DNA of 64,000 nt, taken from the NCBI RefSeq assembly GCF_011044495.1, contig NZ_CP049143.1, forward strand, positions 5,890,001-5,954,000. The letters are read 5' to 3'. Of the stretch, positions 19,501 through 25,458 are shown in pieces. Each line of letters opens with the position of its first letter. The first letter of the stretch is position 1. Position numbers and translations under genes: made by a program. Source of the stretch: Roseimicrobium sp. ORNL1. Its GTDB lineage: Bacteria > Verrucomicrobiota > Verrucomicrobiia > Verrucomicrobiales > Verrucomicrobiaceae. A model generated the notes under the pieces. The model saw nothing but the letters and a program-made list of their open reading frames with translations, made no database searches and had not been told where the DNA came from.

Positions 19501-21890
19501 GCCAGCAAACCGGCATTTCCGGTAGAATCGGTGACGTTCCAGTTCACCCCCGAGGCAAGCGTCGAGGAATACTCGGAATCCTTCAGCGGCCTCAGATAGG
19601 TTACACCGTTCACGGTTTCCAAGGTCATGAAACCCACGCCCGAACCGCTCCAGCCCAAGGCATTCTCCAACTGCTCCTCCGGCCGGAACAAACTGCCCCC
19701 AACAACCGTTGGAGTGGGAGGGACGGTTCCGCCCAAGACTCCATAGACGATCGCCCGGTCCGTCGTGGCAGCTGCGTTCGTGTTGCCAACCACCTCCAGA
19801 GTAGACGTATCTTCCACCGAAACGCGTACGTCATCGCCACTTTCTGCGCCGAACGATCCATCCCCATCCAAGTTCATGATCTGCAATACGGAACCCTCGT
19901 TGATGGTCAGGGTCTTGAGCTTGTTGTCCACCTTTCCACCCGCCCGTCCATCGATCATGAACCAGTTGGTGCCCATCTCAGCGACGACGTTTCCCCAGTT
20001 CTCCGCATTGGTGGCGGTCGCATCCGTGATCAGATGCATGTAACCATTGCGCAGCGCCATGATTCCATTGTCGTTGATTCGGTTGTCGACATTGAATCCG
20101 CTGTTCAGCAGGGTGATGCTCGCTCCACGTTCCAAGGTGATGCGCGATGCATTGCGCAGGGTGCCTTCTGCGGTGAGGGCCACATTGAAATACTGCGATT
20201 CCGGCGCACCGCTTGCCGTGCTGAATCCGCGATTCAGGAAACGTCCGGTCTGCTGCACAATGGCGAACTCGCCGTTGAATGCCGTCTGATCCTTGCCGAT
20301 GCGCAATTCACGATTGCCAACCTTGGTAAGCCCTGAGCCCATGTTTCCTGCACTGGTGTTGTCGAGCGTGGCATCGAGTTCCAGCCAGCCCGGATGGTCA
20401 TAGGCCGTCGTCGCTCCTGATCCAAAGGTGCCGTCGGCACCGCCGGTGACATTGAAGAAATTGTCCTGCACGCCTCCGCCTAACAGATTAATGGTGCCAT
20501 CAAGCGTCATCTTGAATGTATTCCCGGCCCCCGCGGTCGTGCTTCCGCTCGTCTCAATCCAACCACGGTTCAGGTTGATGACAAGGTCATGCACCATGTC
20601 CTTCTGCGCAGTGAACTCCAGTCTGGCCTCTGCAAGATACGCCGTGCCGCCGACATTGCTGTTCGCGTCTGTTTGCGAGCGGCTGCCCTGGCTGAAGTTT
20701 GTCGGGTCAAAAGGAACATCTGGATTAAACTCCCCCTGATTGTATCCAAGGTTGATCACCGTGCCGTCATCGAATCGCGTGGTGCCGGAGAGGCGGAGTT
20801 CGCCCTCCCGGATATTGACCTGGTTCAATCCAAAGATGTCCGTGTCATAAAGGATGACGGTATTCACGCCCATCTTGGTCAGCGCATGCCCATTCCCCTC
20901 CAGTTTCGCCCGAATGAACTCGCTCGTTGTGGTGTTGGTATAGCCACGGAACTCAATCGTGCTCTGCCCGCCAATCGTGGTATCTCCCGTCAAGATCACG
21001 TGGGAGACCGTGCCGGTCGTCGATGAGTTCACGAGGGCCCCCATACCGCGCCAGCCCGATCCTTCGATCATGAAAATCTCCGTCTTCCCATCGGCAGTGT
21101 TCAGGTTGAAGTCATGGTTGCGCAGGTCCAGGCGGCCTCCGTCCTTGATCACAGTCTCGTTGCCCACACCCAAGGCCCCGAAGAGTGTCGCCGTGCCATC
21201 ACCCTCACTTCTGAGCGTGCCGGAGTTGATGACGAGTTGCCCGAGAAAGGTGTTGTTCTGCGCATTCCCAAGCTGCAGGATTTGATTCTTCACGGACGTG
21301 ATCGTGGAGGTGAATGTCATTGCCACACTCCCCGACTGCGGTGCATTGGCTCCCGCACCCGTGGTGATGGGTCCATTCAGCACCAGCACGGTTCCGTTGG
21401 TGGGGTCATCCATGGAAATCGCCAGAGCACTGTTCAAGACGATGCCGGCAGAGATGGTGTCATTTCCTCCATCATTGATTTTGTTGAGCTGCGCAAATCC
21501 CCCCGGGGTGCTCACTTCAAACGTCAGTGCCGATCCTCCAGTGGCGCTCAGCGTGTACGACTGACCCCCGGACAGGTCGCCAATGTTCAGCGTGCCAATC
21601 GTGGCATTCACGTTGAGGGTCACCGTGCGATTGCTTCCGATAGCCCGAGTAAGGCTCGCGATGGTGTCGACACCCGTGGGCCCGCCGGTGACATTCGGAT
21701 TCCAATTCGTTGCCGTGTTCCAGTTCCCGTTGGCATCCACCGCCCATATCCATTCGCCCTGTCCATGCACTGCGGAAAAGTTGCACACCACCAGTGCGCC
21801 ACACACGACTGCTGCCTTCTTCATGAAACGTGTCAGTGCCGTCTTCCATTGTCCGTTCAGGCATGCGTCGTGTATGTATCGTGTATCCAT
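10542..21890 (-). CDS. Giant autotransporter-repeat protein with PEP-CTERM sorting tail
   Basis: 3782 residues. An N-terminal basic stretch and signal peptide (about 23-44, MKKAAVVCGALVV...) indicate export; an alternative start at 21824 would begin directly at that signal. The body is mostly beta-helix-type repeats of the autotransporter-associated beta-strand family, with at least eight copies of motifs such as NTYTGNT, NSYTGPT, NTYTGKT and NTYTGTTTVAGG followed by a G-x-L strand. Two diverged copies of a block of roughly 1000 residues are offset by about 1300 residues. No autotransporter barrel is seen; instead the end has VPEPGR, a hydrophobic helix and RRRRPRGRG, the PEP-CTERM sorting signal recognised by exosortase/archaeosortase-type systems. 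It is probably a surface protein of cell-envelope or biofilm type. No exosortase gene is in the window. Confidence 0.9.
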   Translation of the reverse strand: MDTRYIHDACLNGQWKTALTRFMKKAAVVCGALVVCNFSAVHGQGEWIWAVDANGNWNTATNWNPNVTGGPTGVDTIASLTRAIGSNRTVTLNVNATIGTLNIGDLSGGQSYTLSATGGSALTFEVSTPGGFAQLNKINDGGNDTISAGIVLNSALAISMDDPTNGTVLVLNGPITTGAGANAPQSGSVAMTFTSTITSVKNQILQLGNAQNNTFLGQLVINSGTLRSEGDGTATLFGALGVGNETVIKDGGRLDLRNHDFNLNTADGKTEIFMIEGSGWRGMGALVNSSTTGTVSHVILTGDTTIGGQSTIEFRGYTNTTTSEFIRAKLEGNGHALTKMGVNTVILYDTDIFGLNQVNIREGELRLSGTTRFDDGTVINLGYNQGEFNPDVPFDPTNFSQGSRSQTDANSNVGGTAYLAEARLEFTAQKDMVHDLVINLNRGWIETSGSTTAGAGNTFKMTLDGTINLLGGGVQDNFFNVTGGADGTFGSGATTAYDHPGWLELDATLDNTSAGNMGSGLTKVGNRELRIGKDQTAFNGEFAIVQQTGRFLNRGFSTASGAPESQYFNVALTAEGTLRNASRITLERGASITLLNSGFNVDNRINDNGIMALRNGYMHLITDATATNAENWGNVVAEMGTNWFMIDGRAGGKVDNKLKTLTINEGSVLQIMNLDGDGSFGAESGDDVRVSVEDTSTLEVVGNTNAAATTDRAIVYGVLGGTVPPTPTVVGGSLFRPEEQLENALGWSGSGVGFMTLETVNGVTYLRPLKDSEYSSTLASGVNWNVTDSTGNAGLLANVPNVGTSTTINSLRVADATLRTTGQDSVYIAPGATLTINSGMITFSTFGEGPTANLEPVIRGGSGFIDMNGQVGIINNAASWHDTDSTSSTWSSYIASNSAFIRTHITNATGMVKTGRGNLYFDTWNDYSGTTYVSEAILVLRHDRSLGSSDRVLLSGEGSLYLQGGVNTSGADLLVQTTTNARWILYSNDAKNNVWGGNIIIDGVDVAGTQLNNTYYMSGANDATLSVLGDIYATDPVWYSVDSDYFNAGRLITTDDTTSTGRSTVVNLYGQFKDTKDGALGLPVYNRGDIEGVQYDRNHLMRFQVRGHNEKNVNVFQQWDSAGQIDVTTGFLRVMYDPASAGGFFSDAAVAAWYTNGTHTIANLINEYYTRTSLGGPAATGTSVTSGTATYNGAIMLTASGQIFNNPNIYIYNANRDGAITLGSENTSGTVYFGSNDSTGTEQSRIVFENHGGDRDLRFYQRAGGTSEYNLRLLDNGTSVNSSVTKIGQGISRLVDNSYGASSVERWNIMGGTMEWQQTQQGTNRFAASTAQLTMGGGMLNYLGNANMTATRSQTLSGQLRFLAGGSEIRVTGAAASSSSFATNLILGTLGTDIIRQEGSTVLFSKIANGGTVNLVLNGTPTETILPWAVYSEQDGVVNDFAVVSSGGAVPNNVVSADVSGQYNTSTQNAADWSGKTAAETGWATDTNLFGYTGTMTSSGAVQGLRFYGANDGTITLADDATLTLMRGAILVATNVGENGKSILGGKLTSEEYWEVSPGVFRSELLIHNYNTAGNFTIGSVITNNSLGDTVSLVHSGTGTTVLTGVNTYTGNTYLVGGTLQISQDANLGSNAAASTLYLNGGTLRTTESFELDANRGIVLGGDGGAIETAAGTTLTYSGLISGEGNVVDPTNGYTANILDNPLFGDFTKKGGGTLVLDGTVDNSAFSGLMLIEEGILSIQAPTALALFLGTNHSAMDGTIIHDGATLDLAMGANWTTNEWFTFNGSGYLGAGALRTSGTARTYTLNGQLTIETDSIFNISNGATIQLNGGGDLMGSGDIIRIGNSGELRFFGNTPNWTGNLILGSGTNWLYNETGKITGVQGITISRNAFFGMLNESTGGDPFGDRINDAAPITMSGYSRLRMQGQSTVHSGYETLGDLTIANGMARVQVYTARATGANGGTPSPTFSGLIFNSISREQGAVLKFTVNENGGKFADSSFGTSVFSDVGVIAVKELPTELIHGGNGSNGTNRSILKGVFGGAYHDLLTSTNGSLDGESTAARYLMTVDTATDPFTGQSLNVIRPLADNEYVNVANSNDAPVTRVQLEAQGINADDNVALRGRASSLDNPLSGDLKTDFVTLEGDLTVNSLSIYLAPVTNYTGTSSGGAGERMQVYLGEGSTLTISSGVLNVANLGVVERSGAAQTASVINQTVYILGGELDFNGQEAIINAGSVWHHHNYTGQTGYGSAQTSNSDLYINSSITNANGLTKVGERSLILGGINSYTGPTNVVEGLLYVRHAQALGQSEIVNVMGNGGFVVQEGVTINGVDIRIGEGNPGNRNALVIESGSGWGGDIIIDNVDITGQAGLVGTTINRNIVRSTSSIGIIYGNIYGDPSYQILGANGTAAQMVSTVGTSDGTLWLKGSFKDTATGAFGEKVTELNQNQILRFEIAGSATSTYSTSTFRSNNELAVWVDNQWDAVGRINHEQGYLYYHGDGNFWTDTAAQNMNPANLMSGYHMGGDVSSATVTNQNLALFLTKDGQVFNISSFGVGLENDLGNRTGNSTLGGVQSSGTVTFGLGTGSITFEAAASGTYNRDLRLFQREGGITNVAFNLVDGGSGVKSSITKVGGGVVNLLGSSAGGSTVESVNMVAGRLVLGNYAANLNRRVGQNAQLRLGGGALVMVGDAAFTEQLGAANVAAGGSTIMVTDAGTIQLTSTISRSTMGTVHFQEVNGGSILASGIAAGSRIGSYATFGSSTSQALRADGWAATDGAGNLVAYAHSAGEVNTFGAGLHTDVQAISTIAGITASVRFNTANATIGSGALTLQDGGVLFTSNYTGGAAIAAGVSITTSSSLVDLIFHNYASGEVTVAGNILGAQNVVFSGPGVTTLAGANTYTGKTAIVGGAKVSIGQLSMLGVAPGTAVSDSLYLNDGTIRYTGTGTEVLDGNRGITLGGNGGTFEFTSNGKISYNGLISSEANAISDYVPASGDASMTNNPLSGDLTIKGAGTFQLGTDYAATSFSTANYGGLRNTYSGLTTIGDGAVKTIVELRGQPQDDQYIWPFGTHEGFDDGVRILNNSEVRFQFQRSSNTNFDGQVRLLEWFTFGESDADTTYMYNDTGRSVEIAGNVLINGSLVIHTQNNGVDVGNTGTSGTIQFGVNSGYGGQLLGDANSTLIKTGTGTLELRETSAGFEGTIELRRGSLLLYGYGDVAGVGDTIYLGDRTYTATNLGDRVLALAQRSANNNTDLTSETEDLHLYQNIEVHGTLSTTTANNFLRSYLYTDDSSATYHGDIHINSRSSTADAGLYVQLYGGNPVNPDITGRTQHNYVFLNGNISGSGSGERAFIDVRLNDQLSTGQFAPMYGYFVLGGDNSGWKGELRIAGDNNNVATPDVFERTVVRLANDLALTAENDVNMYYNSTLQAGGKSVTIGRLIQNGGTGSWDENATGAANSTMTIENAAKEDGFLTITEDGNDNTWDVMFRDGETPDYFGDEAEPDGALHLIKDGAATAILNQLNTYTGTTTVAGGNLQVGQFGDGTRETAETMGRTGTGATIVQSGGTLSGTGLVQGSAATTHFVNAGGILAPGDQGGLAVGTLFVDGNLTVQTGGTLRLQVASAYTYFDLGVSDALTSMDDPGYSAALASLIGNSVLEDAMPPDFYDHLEIKGQLNLNAGATIEVVDLDYVLNYAAAGDVFNLLDWLSLNSGGFNVGGIRFGGEAGYDLLLPTLKDNLVWDTSLFLSDGILVVTAGVVPEPGRCVLLLVACGAMVLRRRRPRGRGCGTVC

Positions 21891-22435
21891 GGTATTGCAG
21901 GGGAAGAAAATTAGCGGCCGGATTTATTGAATGTTAGGCCCGCCACGATCCCCGCTTCCATGCGCAAGATGCCTGCATGTATTCTATGTCTTCACTGGCC
22001 ACACAGCTCAGCGATTTGCTTAGGTCACCCGTCCGGTTTCTTAGCCAGAATACATTGAGCGCAAAAAATGTGCGCTGCACGCATAGGGTACTCGCTTATA
22101 CCTTCGGCATGCCGTTTTGTGAGCACACGAGCGCTCATGCTCCCGCCGAATCGGCGTTCGATTACTAAGCGCACAACCTCTTTACATCTAAAGAATCAGA
22201 CTATACGTCCATGCACGCTTACAGCATGGCCATGAAGGGATAACCTTGCCCTTCTGCACTCAAACGCGGTCCATGTCGCCCGCTCACCATCGGCTCACGT
22301 TGGGAAATGCCGCTGCAAAATCAATACCTGGTCATGCCATTGTGATGGCAACGAGTGTTTCTCCAAGCATAAGTGCATAAGCCCTTTGCCTTGGCACCTC
22401 GGACGAATAATGAAGTCAACTCACTGACGAAATGC
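21891..22435. other. 545-bp intergenic region upstream of the giant gene
   Basis: No convincing gene is found here. It is more AT-rich than its surroundings and holds the likely promoter of the giant gene and the 3' flank of the SGNH-like gene. Short inverted repeats are visible: AGCGCA/TGCGCT around an A-rich spacer near 22058-22076, GCCGAATCGGC near 22146, and TGCCAT/ATGGCA near 22334-22350. None carries a T-tract diagnostic of a terminator. A 63-codon plus-strand frame at 21977-22168 has no recognisable content and is not called. Confidence 0.5.
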
Positions 22436-23341
22436 TTACGAGCGCGATGCCGGAGTTCCGCCATCGGTCTTCACGCCACTGAGCGGATGACTCGTCACGG
22501 CCTGCCACGCGATCTCCTGCAGCATCCGATTGAGCTTTTCTGCCTCCGGAAGTTTTGCCATGGATACAGGAACGGGAAGGCCGATGGGGCTCCGCTGATA
22601 AATGACCGCGAAGTGACAGTAGGCGGCAAGCACCCTGATATGCGCCTGTGGATGCCCCAGCGGATCGGTGAACAGTTCACTCTGCCTGCTGATGCCAGGT
22701 GCTTCTCCCTTGATGACTTTTTCACGCAAGGCCAGCACCGCTTGTCCCGCCGGCACCACGAACACCGCACTCTTGCCCGCTTTCGCATTCAGCTCCCGCA
22801 CCAGTTTATCCATGCCTTCAAAGTAGGCAGCGTGAGCGGAGCGGAGTTGATCCATCGTCTTGGCGTCGCGATCGATCGTCACACCTTTGCCACGTGTTTC
22901 CCAGAGCGCAGTATCATCGAAGGGCACCCAGAATTCCTGGAGGGTGATGCGTAGCGCAGGATTGTGTTGCAAGCCGAAGGTCACAAAGTTCTCAATCCCC
23001 GGATCCGGCAGATAAATCGGCGAGAGGGTGAGCACATCTGCTTTCCCAGCTTCGAGGATGGGCTTTACCTTATTCTTATCGCCAGCAAGATCCCAATGTT
23101 GAATCACACGCGAACCGCCGATGCCCTGTACCGTGGCGATTTCGTGGCCGGTGATTCCCGCTCCGGCCGCCATCTCCTTCAGAAGTGCAGGCATCCACAC
23201 ATGAAAGCTGTGTCCTGCGGTGGCCACACGCAGGCCTTTCGGTGGCGCTTCAGCAGCGGACCTCTCCGCGGCGATAGCCGGGAATGCGAACAAGGAGAGA
23301 ACGGCACAGCAGACAGTGAAGAGGGCGCGGCGCTTCATCAT
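22436..23341 (-). CDS. Secreted SGNH/DUF4886-like hydrolase-family protein
   Basis: About 301 residues, starting at one of the close ATGs at 23353, 23341 or 23338. A signal peptide is clear (MKRRALFTVCCAVLSLFAF... AIAAE). The mature part begins RVATAGHSFHVWMP, which resembles block I of SGNH-type hydrolases (G-x-S), and near the C-terminus HPQAHIRVLAAYCHFAVIYQRSPIG resembles the histidine block found in DUF4886-like proteins. The family link is tentative. A periplasmic esterase or sialate-type hydrolase activity is possible but unproven. It is 28 bases from the DUF2917 gene on the same strand and may share its transcript. Confidence 0.55.
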   Translation of the reverse strand: MMKRRALFTVCCAVLSLFAFPAIAAERSAAEAPPKGLRVATAGHSFHVWMPALLKEMAAGAGITGHEIATVQGIGGSRVIQHWDLAGDKNKVKPILEAGKADVLTLSPIYLPDPGIENFVTFGLQHNPALRITLQEFWVPFDDTALWETRGKGVTIDRDAKTMDQLRSAHAAYFEGMDKLVRELNAKAGKSAVFVVPAGQAVLALREKVIKGEAPGISRQSELFTDPLGHPQAHIRVLAAYCHFAVIYQRSPIGLPVPVSMAKLPEAEKLNRMLQEIAWQAVTSHPLSGVKTDGGTPASRS

Positions 23342-23369
23342 GGTCCGATGCAAACGCCTGCATCACCTC

Positions 23370-23768
23370 CTATATTGCGCCTGATATGACGGGACTCTTC
23401 TTGCTCCTGGACCCGCTGGCGATGAATTCGGAGTCGCTCAGTGCCTCCACAACGTAAGGCCAGCGATTTCCAAATTCGTACACCTCACCCGGGCCTAACA
23501 CGACATCGCCACGAGCCGGAGTGCCAGTGATCCACACCGTACCCTGGATAAGCTCCAAACCAGTCACTCCATCACTCTGGTCCAGCGTGAGCACCATGCC
23601 ACGGGGCAGGTGCGCCATCTCGGTAGAGCAGGTCGTGGCAGGCACGCTCACACGACCCGACAGAGACCATAGCTTTTCCAACGCCTGCCCGATGCGGTGA
23701 AACACTCCTTCAACCGTGGTCCGGGTGCTCAGGCGGTGGGGTTGCGCAGATAGGCTGGATGTGTTCAT
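23370..23768 (-). CDS. DUF2917 family protein
   Basis: 132 residues from the ATG at 23768 (MNTSSLSAQ). This start is favoured by a good GAGGA Shine-Dalgarno sequence 8-12 bases upstream, unlike most genes here; an in-frame GTG at 23828 lies further up. The central part (MVLTLDQSDGVTGLELIQGTVWITG, in register with GDVVLGPGEVYEF) matches the cupin-like DUF2917 pattern, a small family of unknown function known from proteobacterial genomes. It is divergent from a MocR-type regulator, with candidate operators between, which suggests control by that regulator. No catalytic residues can be assigned. Confidence 0.75.
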   Translation of the reverse strand: MNTSSLSAQPHRLSTRTTVEGVFHRIGQALEKLWSLSGRVSVPATTCSTEMAHLPRGMVLTLDQSDGVTGLELIQGTVWITGTPARGDVVLGPGEVYEFGNRWPYVVEALSDSEFIASGSRSKKSPVISGAI

Positions 23769-23827
23769 GGGACTATCCTCGCCGAACTGTTCTGTGCTTA
23801 ACAGATTCACAATTGTAACTTTTCGCA

Positions 23828-23950
23828 CTATACAGATGCACCTGCATCTTGCACTGTATTACCGGCTGTCAGCTACACAGCCCTCTGGAACTCCTTCATT
23901 GTCAACAGCGGCTCATCTGTATAGCACATAACTCCTTCGATCTGTATCTG
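23828..23950. promoter_or_regulatory. Candidate MocR operators in the divergent promoter region
   Basis: The 214-bp gap between the DUF2917 gene and the MocR gene holds CTATACAGATG (23828-23838), its exact inverted copy CATCTGTATAG (23914-23924) and a partial direct copy ATCTGTATCTG (23940-23950); GCACTGTATT at 23851-23860 is a weaker relative. The inverted pair is 76 bp apart and all three flank the divergent starts. MocR and GntR regulators bind spaced repeats of this kind, so these are likely binding sites. No binding data exist here. Confidence 0.55.
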
Positions 23951-23982
23951 TGCAGCACACAGAGCCATGATATTCTTAAGTC

Positions 23983-25428
23983 ATGCACTCCACGGCATCT
24001 CATGAAGCAGGCCCGCTCTACCGCGCTTTGGCTGATCGGCTTGAGGGCATGATCGGGGCCCAATCCCTGCGTCCCGGCGACCGCATGCCCTCGGTCCGCC
24101 AGTTTGCGCGACAGCAACGTGTAAGCGTTCCCACGGCCATGCACGCGTACGCCACTCTGGAGACACGCGGCCTCGTGGAGGCACGGCCAAAGTCAGGCTT
24201 CTTCGTGCGCGCGAGCAAAGCAGATCTGGTACGTGCGCCCAAGATCATCGGCAGCTCTCCCAAGGTCACGGATTTCTCCAGCCTCGATCCGCTGGATTCC
24301 ATCATCGCCGCGCATGATAACCCCGAGCTCGTACCCCTGGGCATGGCGTTGCCGGATCCAGAGCTGCTCCCCGGCGAGAAACTCGCCCGCAGCATGAGTT
24401 CCATCGCACGAAGCCTGGGCGCTCGCAGCACCAACTACGACATGCCTCCGGGCAGCGAATGCCTGCGGCGTGAACTTGCGCGACGATCACTCGACTGGGG
24501 CTGTGCCTTGCAGCCAGAAGAGTTCATCATCACCAATGGATGCACCGAGGCACTCTCACTTGCCCTGCGTGCCGTGTGTTCTCCTGGCGACACCGTGGTA
24601 GTGGAGTCTCCCACCTATTTTGGTCTCACGTGCATCCTTCGCGAATTGCAGCTCAAAGCCCTGCCTATTCCCGTTGATAGCCAGAATGGACTGGACCTTG
24701 ATGCGCTTGAGGTGTGCCTTCGCAAAAACAAGGTCGCTGCGTGCGCATTGATTCCCAACTTCCACAATCCCGTGGGCTATGTGATGCCTGAGGATCGCAA
24801 GCGTCGCCTACTGGAGATCGTTGGCAAGCGGGACATTCCTGTCATCGAGGACGACATCTACGGCGAGCTCAATCATAGCGGTGATCGCCCGCGCTGCCTC
24901 AAGGCCTTCGATCGCGATGGCCTCGTGCTGCTCTGCAGTTCCTTCTCCAAGAATCTCGCCCCCGGCTATCGCGTCGGCTACGTCTCCGCAGGCCGCTGGC
25001 ATGCCAAGGTGATGCGCCTGAAGATTGCCTACTCCCTGGCGAATGCCACGCTGCCCTCGCTGGTCATCTCCGAGTATCTGCGCAATGGAGGCTATGACCG
25101 CTATCTGCGCACCCTTCGGCAGACCTACCGCCAGCAGGTGGAGCGCATGCGCGAAGCCGTGGTGCACAGCTTCCCCGAGGGCATTGGTCTCTCGCGTCCC
25201 CAAGGGAACTTCGTGCTGTGGTGCGAGCTCCCTCCGCAGGTGGATTCGCTGGTACTCTTCAAGCAGGCCTTGCGCGCTGGCATCAGCATTGCCCCGGGCC
25301 CGCTTTTCTCACCGGATGGTGGCTTTCGAAATTTCCTCCGCCTCAACTGCGGCTACCCCATGACACCCACCGTGGAGCGCGCCGTGACCGTGCTGGGTCA
25401 ACTCGCGAAGCAGTTGGCAAGAAGTTAG
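23983..25428 (+). CDS. MocR-type transcriptional regulator (GntR wHTH + aminotransferase domain)
   Basis: 481 residues. The first 75 or so form a GntR winged helix (YRALADRLEGMIGAQSLRPG, MPSVRQFARQQRVSVPTAMHAY). After a linker, residues from about 100 form a fold-type I aminotransferase-like domain with the PLP lysine in SFSKNLAPGYRVGY and the family motif NFHNPVGYVMP. This is the MocR/PdxR architecture, in which PLP or a PLP adduct acts as effector rather than, or besides, catalysis. The effector and targets here are unknown. It is divergent from the DUF2917 gene, with which it shares candidate operators, and converges with the RND pump gene 30 bases downstream. Confidence 0.92.
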   Translation: MHSTASHEAGPLYRALADRLEGMIGAQSLRPGDRMPSVRQFARQQRVSVPTAMHAYATLETRGLVEARPKSGFFVRASKADLVRAPKIIGSSPKVTDFSSLDPLDSIIAAHDNPELVPLGMALPDPELLPGEKLARSMSSIARSLGARSTNYDMPPGSECLRRELARRSLDWGCALQPEEFIITNGCTEALSLALRAVCSPGDTVVVESPTYFGLTCILRELQLKALPIPVDSQNGLDLDALEVCLRKNKVAACALIPNFHNPVGYVMPEDRKRRLLEIVGKRDIPVIEDDIYGELNHSGDRPRCLKAFDRDGLVLLCSSFSKNLAPGYRVGYVSAGRWHAKVMRLKIAYSLANATLPSLVISEYLRNGGYDRYLRTLRQTYRQQVERMREAVVHSFPEGIGLSRPQGNFVLWCELPPQVDSLVLFKQALRAGISIAPGPLFSPDGGFRNFLRLNCGYPMTPTVERAVTVLGQLAKQLARS

Positions 25429-25458
25429 CCCCCCCTTGCCCTCGCGCTTGCTCTGTCG

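Noticed and set aside
21977-22168. A 63-codon plus-strand frame in the long intergenic region
   Set aside because: There is no ribosome-binding site, no recognisable sequence and no coding-like codon use; not enough to call a gene.
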